This document shows, one piece after another, positions 9,091 to 18,009 of a stretch of 64,000 bases of DNA (positions are counted from its first letter, which is position 1; every line of letters begins with the position of its first letter). The notes below the pieces were generated by a model. That model did not search any database. It had not been told where the DNA came from and was given only the letters and a program-made list of their open reading frames with translations. The translations under genes and the position numbers were made by a program. This DNA comes from DATHZQ01 sp963823505 (lineage in GTDB: Bacteria > Actinomycetota > Acidimicrobiia > Spongiisociales > UBA5794). The stretch covers positions 509,312-573,311 of the forward strand of contig CAWGLY010000006.1 of NCBI GenBank assembly GCA_963823505.1, given 5' to 3'.

Positions 9091-10056
9091 ATGTCCAGAC
9101 TCCGAGGAAAGACCGTTCGCACCATCCGCCGCGTCGTCGGCCGCGACAGTGCGATCGAGCAGGGCATCCGCACTGTGCGCCACCGCGCCGAGCTCCAGAC
9201 CAAAGGCATCGTGCGCACCACCACGACCTGTGTCTTCAAAGGCGACCCGAAGCGTCGATTCGGCGTGTACGGCTATGCCGGATGCGACATCTGGGCGATT
9301 GCCGACGCGGGACCCCGGCTGCGGCAGGTCACCGGTGCGACCGGTGCGGTCTACGCACAGGGCAGGGCCGACTTCACCAGGAGTGACCTGATCCTCCAGG
9401 GCTACGACGGGGTCGACCTCGATCAGGTTGCAGAGGTCGTGGAGCGCCTGAACGTGAAGCCCATCACCTTTGCCCCAGAGCTCTTCGAGGAGGAATTCGT
9501 CGTTCCCGAGTACCCGCAGGCCGGTTCGTTCAAAAAGGACGTCGTGGTCATGTCGATCTCCTCGGACCTCGTCAGGACGATCTACCAGCACCGCAAGCAC
9601 GGTTTTCTGATCGACCCGGGGGGTTTCTGGCTCGCCGCCGACATCCAGGACGCCCTCGACGATCTCGACACGGTGAAGTGGTTCGCCAAGGAGTTCCGCA
9701 AACTCGGCAAGATTTCGATGGAAAACTCGATGGCGAATTTCCGCAGGCTGATTCCCTTGGTGCGCGAGACCACCGGCGGCCACGTCGTGATGTTCAACTC
9801 ACTCACCGTCGACCCCGGCAGGAGGGTGATGGACTACAAGGTCAGCCACAGCCCGCACCGCACCAGGCGGCGCGAGTTCGCCGCGGCCCTCGTCGACCTG
9901 TCGAGGGAGCTCGACTTCTCGATCGTGGACGTCGATCGCGCCGTCAAAGGTGTCGGCGTCGAGGGTCTCGGCGACTTCGTGAAACTGACCCCGCGCCACA
10001 AGCGCGCCGTCGGCGAGGAGTTCGTACGCGTGCTCGAAGAGCGGAACGTGATTTGA
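9091..10056 (+). CDS. Unknown protein, paralogue of upstream gene
   Basis: 321 aa, cytoplasmic by composition, with a very basic N-terminus (SRLRGKTVRTIRRVVGR). Residues from about 150 to the end share the pattern VVVMSxxxDL ... VVMFNSLTVDP ... SIVDVDRAV with the preceding gene, in the same order and spacing. It lacks the lipoyl-like domain of its neighbour but has a different N-terminal region (FGVYGYAGCDIWAIAD). An SGNH-hydrolase-like or nucleoside-binding Rossmann-like fold is possible. The next gene starts inside its stop codon, showing a tight operon. No known family could be named. Confidence 0.72.
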   Translation: MSRLRGKTVRTIRRVVGRDSAIEQGIRTVRHRAELQTKGIVRTTTTCVFKGDPKRRFGVYGYAGCDIWAIADAGPRLRQVTGATGAVYAQGRADFTRSDLILQGYDGVDLDQVAEVVERLNVKPITFAPELFEEEFVVPEYPQAGSFKKDVVVMSISSDLVRTIYQHRKHGFLIDPGGFWLAADIQDALDDLDTVKWFAKEFRKLGKISMENSMANFRRLIPLVRETTGGHVVMFNSLTVDPGRRVMDYKVSHSPHRTRRREFAAALVDLSRELDFSIVDVDRAVKGVGVEGLGDFVKLTPRHKRAVGEEFVRVLEERNVI

Positions 10057-10760
10057 CCCGGGCGGTCACTGCCCTCCCCCCTGCCACCGTCCACGTCTGG
10101 CAGGCGACGCTCGAGATCGATCCGGCGTCTGTGGCGCATGCCCTGCCGCTGCTGTCACAGGAGGAACGCCACAGGGCAGGCGCCTATCGATCGATCACGG
10201 CCGCGGAACGGTTCGTCGTCGGCCGCTCTTGGCTGCGCAACCTGCTGAGCACCTACACAGGAGTCCCGCCGGCAGACCTCTCGATACGGGCGCCGCGCCA
10301 CGAGAAGCCGGTACTGCTCGATCCCCCGCACGACGTCCGCTTCAACCTGACCCATGCAGGCGACCAGATCGCCTGCGCCGTCGCTGCCGGCTTCGAGGTG
10401 GGCATCGACATCGAGGCGCCTCGGCCCGGTGCGGTCGACGCCCTCGCCGCCACCATTCTGTCCGCAAGCGAAGAGGCGCAGCTTGCGGGCCTGCCCGGTG
10501 CGCTGCGCAACGATGCAGTGATGCGGCAGTGGACGCGCAAGGAAGCCGTCCTCAAAGGCCTCGGCACTGGCTTGCGCCTGCCACCCGCACACCTGGAGTT
10601 GGGCTTGGATCCGTCGACCCCGCTGGCGGGTGCGGTGACTGCCGCCGCCGGCACTCCGTGGAGCCTGTGGGATCTCTACTCGACCGGTAGCGCGTTTGGT
10701 GCCGTTGCGGCGGCGGCGACACACGTCGTTCTCGAGACGTCGGTAGCCCAAATGGCATGA
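10053..10760 (+). CDS. 4'-phosphopantetheinyl transferase (Sfp type)
   Basis: About 235 aa. Enzymes of this family transfer 4'-phosphopantetheine from CoA to a serine of a carrier protein. Family motifs are present: FNLTHAGD at about 98-105, GIDIE at 117-121 with the Mg-binding acidic residues D119 and E121, and WTRKEAVLKGLGTGL from 160 with the WxxKEA signature. The start is taken as TTG at 10053, which overlaps the upstream stop; the frame is open further upstream, but that part reads through the previous gene. It sits in an operon with two unknown paralogues, and no acyl carrier protein, NRPS or PKS gene lies in the window. Confidence 0.85.
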   Translation: MTRAVTALPPATVHVWQATLEIDPASVAHALPLLSQEERHRAGAYRSITAAERFVVGRSWLRNLLSTYTGVPPADLSIRAPRHEKPVLLDPPHDVRFNLTHAGDQIACAVAAGFEVGIDIEAPRPGAVDALAATILSASEEAQLAGLPGALRNDAVMRQWTRKEAVLKGLGTGLRLPPAHLELGLDPSTPLAGAVTAAAGTPWSLWDLYSTGSAFGAVAAAATHVVLETSVAQMA

Positions 10761-10789
10761 TCCCGGACGGCCGAACCGTCCGGGATCAT
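10757..10789. terminator. Bidirectional hairpin terminator
   Basis: Perfect 14-bp inverted repeat ATGATCCCGGACGG with a 5-base loop (CCGAA), between the converging phosphopantetheinyl transferase and pyrophosphatase genes. The transferase stop codon lies inside the left arm. There is no long T-tract. Confidence 0.75.
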
Positions 10790-10817
10790 GTGTCGTGATG
10801 CAGATTGAGCCGCCGGC

Positions 10818-12884
10818 TCAGACGAACGCTGAGGCGAAGATCAGGCTCACGATGGTCATGACCTTGATGACGATGTTCATGGCCGGACCGGAGGTGTCCT
10901 TGAACGGATCGCCGATGGTGTCGCCGACGACCGCAGCCTTGTGGGCGTCCGAGCCCTTGCCGCCGAAGGCGCCGGCCTCGATGAACTTCTTGGCGTTGTC
11001 CCAAGCCCCACCCGCATTGGCCATGAAGATGGCCAGCAGGAACCCCGTGACGAGCGCCCCGGCGAGCACCCCGCCGAGAGCCCGGACGGAGATGAAGCCG
11101 ACCACCAGTGGAAGCGCGATCGCAAGCGACCCAGGAATGACCATCTCGCGCAAGGCGGAGGCCGTGGAGATATCGACACACTTGGCGTACTCCGGCTTGA
11201 CGCCCTCTTTGCCTTCCCGCAGACCAGGGATCTCGCGGAACTGACGACGCACTTCTTCGATCATCTGGTTGGCGGCGCGGCCTACAGCCTGGATCGTCAT
11301 CGACGCAAACAGGAACGGGAACATGGCCCCGAGGAACAGGCCAACAGTGACGTGGATATCGAGAATGTCGAGCACAGGCAAGTCTCCACCGGCTGTGACG
11401 ACGGCCTGCCGGAACGTGAAGAACAGTGCCAACGCGGTCACCGCGGCGGATGCAATGGCGAAGCCCTTCGCCACGGCGGCGGTGGTGTTCCCCAGCGAGT
11501 CGAGCGCGTCGGTGGCCTCCCGCACCTCGGGCGGCAGGTGGGCCATCTCGGCGATACCACCTGCGTTGTCGGCAATCGGGCCGTAGGCGTCGACAGACAC
11601 CGTGATGCCGAGCGTGGCCAGCACACCGATGGCGGCAATCGCGATGCCGTAGATGCCGGCGAGTTCGATGTCGAATGCCAGCGTCCCGCCCCAGTAGGCG
11701 CCGCCCATGCCGGCGGCGATGACGATGACGGAGAACGCTGCTGAGCGCATCCCCTCCGAGATGCCGGCGAGGGCGACCGTTGCGGGACCCGTCTGCGCCT
11801 GCCGGGCGATTTCCTTGACGATCTTGTGGTGATCGCTGGTGAACCACTCGGAGATCTGGCCGATGAGCCAGCCAACGAGAAGACCGAGCACCACGGAGAT
11901 GACGAGGCCGTACGCGTTGTCGACCCCTTCGATGCCATCGAACATGAGCGGCGTGAGGATGGCGACGCCCACGACGGTGATCCCCATGGCTACGTACGTG
12001 CCCTTGTGGAGCGCCGAGGCGAGGCTGCCCGAGCCGGGCTTCACGAAGAAGGAGCCGATGATCGACGCCCCCATACCGATCGTGGCAATCATCAGGGGGT
12101 AGAAGAAGGCTTCTTCCTGGAAGGCGGTCCCTGCAAACGCAAAAGCAGCGAAGGCAATGGGAGCGATCAACGAGCCGACGTACGACTCGAACAGGTCGGC
12201 CCCCATGCCGGCCACGTCACCGACGTTGTCTCCGACGTTGTCGGCAATGGTGGCTGGGTTGCGCGGATCGTCTTCAGGAATGCCCGCCTCGACTTTGCCG
12301 ACCAAGTCGGCGCCAACGTCGGCGGCTTTGGTGTAGATACCACCACCGACACGGGAGAACAGTGCAATCGAGGAACCACCCAGTCCGATGGCGGTGATGA
12401 TCTCGAACGCGTTCTCGTCGTCCAGGATCTCCCGGAAGAAGAGATACCCCAAGGAGAGGCCGAGCAGCCCAAGACCGGCAACGGTGAAGCCCATGACCGC
12501 ACCGCCGCGAAAGGCGAGCGGCAGTGCCATGGCAACGCCGCCTTGGCGCGCCGCTTCAGCGGTGCGGGCGTTGGCCGCCGTAGCAATCCTCATCCCAATG
12601 AACCCGGCGAGCGCCGACAGCACCGCACCAAACACGTATGCGAGCCAGCCCCACGGCCAACCCCAATCGAGGAGCACGCCGATGAGGATCGAGAGCACGA
12701 CGACAAACCCGGCCACGGCCGTGTACTCGCGCCGGATGAAGGCCATGGAGCCCTCTTGGATCGCTCCCATGAGTTCCTGCATCCGCTCGTTGCCCGGGCT
12801 CGCGCTCCTCACCTGTACGGAGAAGTACCAAGCGAGCGCAAGGGCGGCGATTGCAGAAACGAGAGCGAGATACAGCCAGATCAC
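10818..12884 (-). CDS. hppA: Membrane-bound ion-pumping pyrophosphatase
   Basis: 688 aa with about 16 membrane segments. It hydrolyses PPi and exports H+ or Na+ across the cytoplasmic membrane. The catalytic signature GGGIYTKAADVGADLVGK lies near 180-197, followed by DDPRNPATIADNVGDNVGD. The GNTTAA segment at 465-470 has alanine where K+-independent enzymes have lysine, which predicts the K+-dependent subfamily. Whether it pumps H+ or Na+ is not decided here. K+ dependence fits the large K+-uptake cluster that follows at 12966-19337. The start ATG at 12884 gives the usual hydrophobic N-terminus. Confidence 0.97.
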   Translation of the reverse strand: MIWLYLALVSAIAALALAWYFSVQVRSASPGNERMQELMGAIQEGSMAFIRREYTAVAGFVVVLSILIGVLLDWGWPWGWLAYVFGAVLSALAGFIGMRIATAANARTAEAARQGGVAMALPLAFRGGAVMGFTVAGLGLLGLSLGYLFFREILDDENAFEIITAIGLGGSSIALFSRVGGGIYTKAADVGADLVGKVEAGIPEDDPRNPATIADNVGDNVGDVAGMGADLFESYVGSLIAPIAFAAFAFAGTAFQEEAFFYPLMIATIGMGASIIGSFFVKPGSGSLASALHKGTYVAMGITVVGVAILTPLMFDGIEGVDNAYGLVISVVLGLLVGWLIGQISEWFTSDHHKIVKEIARQAQTGPATVALAGISEGMRSAAFSVIVIAAGMGGAYWGGTLAFDIELAGIYGIAIAAIGVLATLGITVSVDAYGPIADNAGGIAEMAHLPPEVREATDALDSLGNTTAAVAKGFAIASAAVTALALFFTFRQAVVTAGGDLPVLDILDIHVTVGLFLGAMFPFLFASMTIQAVGRAANQMIEEVRRQFREIPGLREGKEGVKPEYAKCVDISTASALREMVIPGSLAIALPLVVGFISVRALGGVLAGALVTGFLLAIFMANAGGAWDNAKKFIEAGAFGGKGSDAHKAAVVGDTIGDPFKDTSGPAMNIVIKVMTIVSLIFASAFV

Positions 12885-12965
12885 AGGCTTCTCCCCACTT
12901 CGTTCGATTGATAAGCCGGCGGCAGCATAGTTGGTGGTTCCGGCGAGTCCGAGTTGGCGACGGTC

Positions 12966-13496
12966 TCAGGCGTCACGGCGTCTGGTCAGCCACAGGCCGC
13001 CGGCAGCCAGCAGCAGCACGAGACCGAAGGTGAGGTTCCCCCAGTGGGGCCCCTCCTCCAGATTTCGTGCAGGGTCGACAACCCGGAGCTCGGCCACCTC
13101 GAGATAGGACTCTCCGCCACGGTCGGGGTCGTGGTACCGCCAGAGACCGGTGATCTCCACCAAAGGCCCGCGAAGGCGATAGCCACCCGGTGCCCCCAGA
13201 CCATCGACCAACTGCGACGGCATGCGGACGCCGATCCCGGTGTTGCTGCCGGTGAGCTGACCGCCCTCCAGAATCGGCGTGACGGCATAGGAGTCGGCGT
13301 TGAGCTGGCTCCACACCCACCCGTCGTTGCGGAAGCCATAGTCGCCGACGAGCTCACCGGTCACCGTCACCTCGCCCTCGTAGGCCTCGGGGTCGGCAAG
13401 CAGCGTCTCGAGGGTGACCTCTTCAGCGAGAGCAGGTGCGGCTGCCGCGACGGCGAGACTGCAGATGAGGGCGAGCAGGAGCGCGATGTGGCGCAT
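12966..13496 (-). CDS. Secreted, membrane-anchored OB-fold-like protein
   Basis: 176 aa. An N-terminal signal peptide (MRHIALLLALICSLAVAAAA) is followed by a domain of about 110 residues and a C-terminal TM segment (FGLVLLLAAGGLWLT) ending in RRRDA. The middle domain begins LADPEAYEGEVTVTGELVGDYG and contains RLRGPLVEITGLWRY, which resembles nucleic-acid-type OB folds used in several extracytoplasmic proteins. The domain probably faces outside. Its ATG overlaps the stop of trkH (ATGA), so it is the last gene of the K+-uptake operon; a role with TrkH is suggested only by that coupling. Confidence 0.75.
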   Translation of the reverse strand: MRHIALLLALICSLAVAAAAPALAEEVTLETLLADPEAYEGEVTVTGELVGDYGFRNDGWVWSQLNADSYAVTPILEGGQLTGSNTGIGVRMPSQLVDGLGAPGGYRLRGPLVEITGLWRYHDPDRGGESYLEVAELRVVDPARNLEEGPHWGNLTFGLVLLLAAGGLWLTRRRDA

Positions 13497-14992
13497 CAGC
13501 GGCCCCGCACCCAGGAGACCACGAAGCCGAGCAACGCAAACACTGCGACGAACTCGAGGCGGCCCGCCCACATCTGGAGGATGTACGTGATCTTGAGGAG
13601 CACGGGCATCGAAGGGGTCGTCACTCCGACGGACAGCCCTACGGATGCACCGGCGCTCACCGACTCGAAGAGGGCCTGCTGCACCGAGAAGCCGTACGCC
13701 AGACCGACACCGGCCCCAATCAGATACAGGGCAACGAACAGCAACGAAGCGGCCATGACCGACCGAGACACGTCGTCGGTCAGACGGCGTTTGCCGGACT
13801 GGTAATACGCCTGACCGACGATGGCCCCCTCTGGGAGGAGTACCTGCTTCACCTGGCTGGTGATGGTCTTCACCGTCAGACCCACCCGCAGCGACTTGAC
13901 GCCGCCTGCAGTGGACGAGGCCATGCCCCCGAGGGCCATGGCGATGGCCATTCCCGCAAACGCCAGCCCTGACCACGTTGCGAGCTCGGTGGAAGGTACC
14001 GTGGCGAAGCCGGTACCCGTGTGTGCCGACAGCAGCTGGAAATACCCCTGGCGGGTCAGACCCGCCACGCTGCCGTACACCCCTGTGGCCGCCAGACCGA
14101 GCATCGTGATGCCCAGAGTGAGCCCGAACGTCGCAAGGATCGTCCGCGTCTCCAGGTTGGCGAGCATGGCCCGCCTCCGCCCGTTCCACAAGGCGTAGTG
14201 GACACCGAACGATACGGCGCCTGCCACCATCAGGACGGCAGCGACCCCTTCGTAGATCGCAGAGTGGTAGTACCCCAGGCTCGAGCTCATGGGCGCAAAT
14301 CCACCCGTGTCGAACCCGGCGAAGAAGATCATCAGCGCATGGAAGAACGAGCGACGCGGCGCAAAGCCGAGCGTCCCCCAGCCGATGAGCCCGAGAATCA
14401 ATACGCCGGCGATCAGATGGACGATCGCCACCGCCCAGATGAACCGCGCGGTCGATCGGACCGACGGGAGGATCCGCTCGTCCCTGGCTTCACCGAGGAA
14501 CAGCGTGATGGCTCCTGCGCCGGCAAAGATCGAGAGGGCGGCGATGATGATCCCCTGACCGCCGAGGAAATGGAGCATGTGGCGCCAGAAGTTGAGCGAG
14601 CCGGCCAGGTGGTCGAGGTCCTGGACGAGGGCAAGACCGGTTGTGGAGAGGCCGGACATCGCATCGAAATAGGCATCGAGCGGGCTGCCGAAGTGACCCG
14701 ACAGCATGAACGGAATCGAGCCGATGAGCGGGACGGTGAGCCAGGTCAGGGCCACGACCACCATGCCGTGGCTCCAGTCCAGGCGAGGCTCAGAATGCAT
14801 GTTGCGGGACAGCAGGACACCCAGCAGTGCAAACGTCCCACTCATCACCACGAAGGAACCGAGCGGCGACCACTCGTGGGTGACCACCGCCCATGCCGCA
14901 GGAAAGCTGCCTGCGGCGGCCACGACCAGGAATACCTTGCCGAGATAGAAGCCGATGATGGCGAAGTCTTCCCTGATGGGGCGAATCAGCAC
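13496..14992 (-). CDS. trkH: TrkH/KtrB-type potassium channel subunit
   Basis: About 498 aa. Membrane subunit that conducts K+ when gated by a TrkA/KtrA ring. The four pore repeats show filter-like glycines: GLSTTGLALV, AGFDTGGFAP, AHTGTGFATV and GASVGLSVG. The start is taken as GTG at 14992 (LIRPIREDFAIIGFYLG), because the frame upstream belongs to the small gene ending at 14994; only one base separates them. An alternative upstream ATG at 15037 would add 15 residues rich in Cys and Arg, which is unlikely. It is cotranscribed with two trkA genes. Confidence 0.9.
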   Translation of the reverse strand: MLIRPIREDFAIIGFYLGKVFLVVAAAGSFPAAWAVVTHEWSPLGSFVVMSGTFALLGVLLSRNMHSEPRLDWSHGMVVVALTWLTVPLIGSIPFMLSGHFGSPLDAYFDAMSGLSTTGLALVQDLDHLAGSLNFWRHMLHFLGGQGIIIAALSIFAGAGAITLFLGEARDERILPSVRSTARFIWAVAIVHLIAGVLILGLIGWGTLGFAPRRSFFHALMIFFAGFDTGGFAPMSSSLGYYHSAIYEGVAAVLMVAGAVSFGVHYALWNGRRRAMLANLETRTILATFGLTLGITMLGLAATGVYGSVAGLTRQGYFQLLSAHTGTGFATVPSTELATWSGLAFAGMAIAMALGGMASSTAGGVKSLRVGLTVKTITSQVKQVLLPEGAIVGQAYYQSGKRRLTDDVSRSVMAASLLFVALYLIGAGVGLAYGFSVQQALFESVSAGASVGLSVGVTTPSMPVLLKITYILQMWAGRLEFVAVFALLGFVVSWVRGR

Positions 14993-14993
14993 G

Positions 14994-15152
14994 TCACACC
15001 AGCGACAGCACGAGCGCCGCGATCCCGAGGGCAACAACGGCTCCGATCGCGACCACCGCCGCCTCGATCAGGAAGGTCACGAGACCGGACAAGAGGTAGG
15101 CCCAACCGCTCCGGCGGCGCCCCTCTCGATCACGGGCGTCGTCGGCGGTCAC
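14994..15152 (-). CDS. 52-aa single-pass membrane peptide between trkA and trkH
   Basis: A short gene read directly from the sequence. GTG at 15152-15150 overlaps the trkA stop (GTGA), and TGA at 14996-14994 lies one base before the trkH start. The peptide starts VTADDARDREGRRRSG, then has a long hydrophobic stretch (AYLLSGLVTFLIE followed by AVVAIGAVVALGIAALVLSLV). This is a soluble charged N-terminus plus one or two membrane passes. The two tight junctions argue that it is translated. It may be a small accessory subunit of the channel, by analogy with KdpF, but no homology to KdpF was seen. Confidence 0.65.
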   Translation of the reverse strand: MTADDARDREGRRRSGWAYLLSGLVTFLIEAAVVAIGAVVALGIAALVLSLV

Positions 15153-15811
15153 GAAGCACCACGTGATGCAGCGTCCAGCGCCTCACATAGCGCCGCCTCG
15201 TTGTGGACAGAGGTGACGGCGAGCACCCGATCTCCGCTGTGCAGCACCGTCGTCCCCGTGGGCACCGTCACCTCACCATCCCGGATCAACGCCACGATGA
15301 GGGAAGCTTGCGGCAGGGAAAGGTCGTTGAGGGACGTTGCGGGGAAGCCTTCGCCGAGGGTCCGCTCGATGAGGCTGACGCTTCCTCCCGCCATCAAAGC
15401 GATCCGCTGTAGATCGCCGACCTCCACCTGCTGCGAGATGATTTGGGCCATCAAGTCCGTTACCGCGACGACCGGGACACCTAGCGCATCAAATGTCGGC
15501 CGGTTGCGGGGATCATTCAGCCGGGCAAGGACTCGGTGCGCACCCAGCGTCGTGGCCAGCTGGCAGGAGACGAGGTTCGCCTCGTCCCGGCCGGTGACCG
15601 CCAGCACCCAGTTGGCACGATCCACATCGGCGGATTTGAGGAGGCCGACATCCGTGCCGTCGCCGTGAAACACGAGCACCCGACCGGACTCGGCCAGGGC
15701 TTCTGCTTTCTCACGGACCGCCTCGATCACCGAGACGACATGGCCCGCCTTGTCGAGCTCACGAGCCAGATAGGACCCCACCTTGCCGCCGCCGATCAGG
15801 AGAGCCCTCAT
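15149..15811 (-). CDS. trkA: TrkA-type K+ channel regulatory subunit
   Basis: 220 aa, cytoplasmic. RCK-N Rossmann domain with GGGKVGSYLA at 7-16 and FHGDGTD around 48-54, where nucleotide binds, then an RCK-C domain in the last 80 residues (VPTGTTVLHSGDRVLAVTS). It gates a TrkH partner by binding NAD(H)/ATP or ADP. It overlaps the trkA gene upstream by ATGA (15808-15811) and the small membrane gene downstream by GTGA. Having two adjacent half-length TrkA proteins mirrors the two-gene ceoB/ceoC arrangement of mycobacteria. Confidence 0.9.
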   Translation of the reverse strand: MRALLIGGGKVGSYLARELDKAGHVVSVIEAVREKAEALAESGRVLVFHGDGTDVGLLKSADVDRANWVLAVTGRDEANLVSCQLATTLGAHRVLARLNDPRNRPTFDALGVPVVAVTDLMAQIISQQVEVGDLQRIALMAGGSVSLIERTLGEGFPATSLNDLSLPQASLIVALIRDGEVTVPTGTTVLHSGDRVLAVTSVHNEAALCEALDAASRGAS

Positions 15812-16467
15812 GTGTTGGGACGGCCGTAGAGGAGTTTCTTGACTTTGGCATATGCGGCGGACCGGGTGGCCGCAACAACGAGGTCGCCCGGACGGAGCGC
15901 AAAGTCGGGAGAGATGATGTGCGTGATCCCGTCACGTCGCACCGCCGCGACCCGCAGATCACCGGGAATCTCGAAGTCCGCAACGGTCATCCCGACGGCG
16001 GCCGATCCCAAGACCATCTCGGCTATCTCGACGTCGCCGGTGGAGAATGTGATGTGAAAGCGGAAGTGCTCGGCGAGGATCTCTTCGCGGATCACGTCGG
16101 ACGTGAGTTTCGCTCCCGCCACATAGTGGATGTCGAGGGCCCGGTAGGCATCGGCGCGTGCCGGGTCGTCGAGACGGGCGATGGTCCGCCCGACGCCGAA
16201 CACCCTGGTCGCGACCTCGACCGACATGAGATTGGCGTTGTCCGAATCGGTGACGGCGACAAATGCGTCTGCGAACTCGATCCCGGCGTCACGCAGTACC
16301 CGGATGTCGTATGCGGGCCCGTCGTGCGTCGTGCCGTTGAAGGTCGTACCCAAGCGATCGAATGCTCCGTCGCGGCTGTCCACGATCGAAACGTCGTGGC
16401 CCTCGTCCGCAAGCCGGATAGCGAGGTCCGAGCCAACTCGACCGCAGCCGGCGATGACGATCCTCAT
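15808..16467 (-). CDS. trkA: TrkA-type K+ channel regulatory subunit
   Basis: 219 aa with one RCK-N and one RCK-C domain. The start MRIVIAGCGRVGSDLA at 16467 gives the expected GxGxxG at residues 7-12; the open frame extends further but shows no family sequence. Differences from its neighbour include FNGTTHDGPAYDIRVL in place of the usual HGD(G/A)TD segment, so nucleotide affinity may differ. It is the first gene of the lower K+ operon, followed by an overlapping second trkA. It likely forms a mixed ring with that protein. Confidence 0.88.
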   Translation of the reverse strand: MRIVIAGCGRVGSDLAIRLADEGHDVSIVDSRDGAFDRLGTTFNGTTHDGPAYDIRVLRDAGIEFADAFVAVTDSDNANLMSVEVATRVFGVGRTIARLDDPARADAYRALDIHYVAGAKLTSDVIREEILAEHFRFHITFSTGDVEIAEMVLGSAAVGMTVADFEIPGDLRVAAVRRDGITHIISPDFALRPGDLVVAATRSAAYAKVKKLLYGRPNT

Positions 16468-16560
16468 GTGGCGCGGGTTCCGATCACGCCACGATGTTAG
16501 GAAGACATCCCGGCGGCAGTGACACCACACAGTGCTGGGGAGATGGCCGGACTCATCCGG

Positions 16561-18009
16561 TCAGCGCCGCCACAGGTCGCGGGTGAACAACAGGAGGATG
16601 GGGAACAGCTCCAATCGCCCGAGGATCATCAAGAACGAGAGCACCCACTTCGTGGAGTCATGCACAACCGTGTAGTTGGATGCCGGCCCAACGGCGCCGA
16701 GACCAGGACCGACGTTTCCCAGCGAGGTCGCAACGGCCGACGCCGAGGTCACGAGATCGCTCCCAAGCCCCAGGCTCTGCTCGAAGACGCCGACCAGCAT
16801 CGTGCCGGTCATGAACGCAAACATGTACAGCAGGAAGAAGGACTGCACGGATTCGACGATCTCGTCGGGCACGGGATCCCTACCGAGGCGCACTACGAAG
16901 ATGCCGCGGGGGTGGACGACGCGCCGCAGGTCCGCTCGACTGGCGTCGTACAGCACGCCGAGGCGGTAGACCTTCACTGCACCTGCGGTCGATCCGGCCA
17001 TGCCACCGACGAACAGCAGCCCCAAGATCATGATCTCCAACGCAACGGGCCAGGCCCCGAAGTCGGTCGTGCCAAAGCCCGTCGTCGTGACGATCGACAC
17101 GACGGTGAAGATGCCGTGACGAATGGTGTCGCCGACGCCGTCGCCCCAGGTGCCAACGATGGCGACCAGCGAGGCGGCGGCCAAGATGCCGATGTAGAGC
17201 TTGAACTCGGTGTGGTGCAGGTACGCAGATGGGTCGCGGAGCGCCCGGTAGTGGAGCGCAAACGACGCACCGGCCAGCACCATGAAGATGATGACGATCC
17301 ACTGGCTGTAGGCCGAAAAGGCACCCATGGAACCGACGTCGGTGCTGAAGCCGCCCGTCGACAGGGTGGTGAGCGAGTGGTTCACGGCCTCGAAGAGCGT
17401 CATATCACCCGCCCACAGCAGCGCCGCCTCGATGAGCGTGAGCGCCAGGTACACCAGCCAGAGCCGTTTTGCGGTCTCCCGGAACCGCGGTGTCAAGCGG
17501 TCGGGCCGCGGGCCCGGTGACTCCGCCCTGGCGAGCTGGACTCCGCCGACCCCCAGCAACGGCAGCACCGCAATCGAGAGCACGATGATTCCCATACCTC
17601 CGAGCCACTGGGTCAGGGACCGCCACAACAGGACCCCGCGGCTCAGCAGCGCCGGATCGGGGAGGATCGACGCACCCGTTGTCGTGAAGCCAGCCGAAGT
17701 CTCGAAAACGGCATCGGTGAGCGAAGAGATCTCACCGCTCAAGAGATAGGGCAACGTCCCAAACGCCGTGATCGCAAACCATGAAAGACCGACGATCGCA
17801 AAGCCTTGCCGAGCTGACAGCGAACCCGGCGCCTCGAAGGCGCCGCGCATCGCGAGGCCGGCAGCGACGGTGATGGCGGCTGCGATCGCGATCTCGCCCG
17901 CCGTGAGCCATTCCTGGTAGATGAGCGAGGCGACGATAGGCGCCGCCATGGCGAGCCCGACGGCGATGAGGACCGCACCGATGATGTGGAGGAGAGGGCG
18001 TATGGCCAT
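16561..18009 (-). CDS. trkH: TrkH-type potassium channel subunit (second)
   Basis: 482 aa polytopic membrane protein. Pore-filter-like segments are SAGFTTTGASI, LTTLSTGGFSTD, VTTTGFGTTDFG and TSLGNVGPGLG, one per repeat. It contains the conserved QWLGGMGIIVLSIAVLP of the TrkH family, which is more canonical than in the neighbour at 13496-14992. Its start codon shares the A of the upstream trkA stop (TGATG), so it is coupled to the full-length TrkA. A 93-bp gap separates it from the next trkA gene. Confidence 0.93.
   Translation of the reverse strand: MAIRPLLHIIGAVLIAVGLAMAAPIVASLIYQEWLTAGEIAIAAAITVAAGLAMRGAFEAPGSLSARQGFAIVGLSWFAITAFGTLPYLLSGEISSLTDAVFETSAGFTTTGASILPDPALLSRGVLLWRSLTQWLGGMGIIVLSIAVLPLLGVGGVQLARAESPGPRPDRLTPRFRETAKRLWLVYLALTLIEAALLWAGDMTLFEAVNHSLTTLSTGGFSTDVGSMGAFSAYSQWIVIIFMVLAGASFALHYRALRDPSAYLHHTEFKLYIGILAAASLVAIVGTWGDGVGDTIRHGIFTVVSIVTTTGFGTTDFGAWPVALEIMILGLLFVGGMAGSTAGAVKVYRLGVLYDASRADLRRVVHPRGIFVVRLGRDPVPDEIVESVQSFFLLYMFAFMTGTMLVGVFEQSLGLGSDLVTSASAVATSLGNVGPGLGAVGPASNYTVVHDSTKWVLSFLMILGRLELFPILLLFTRDLWRR

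Noticed and set aside
7822..9783. 653-aa minus-strand frame
   Set aside because: Antisense of the two unknown plus-strand genes; its product shows no family motif, and the plus-strand genes show paralogy and a tight operon.
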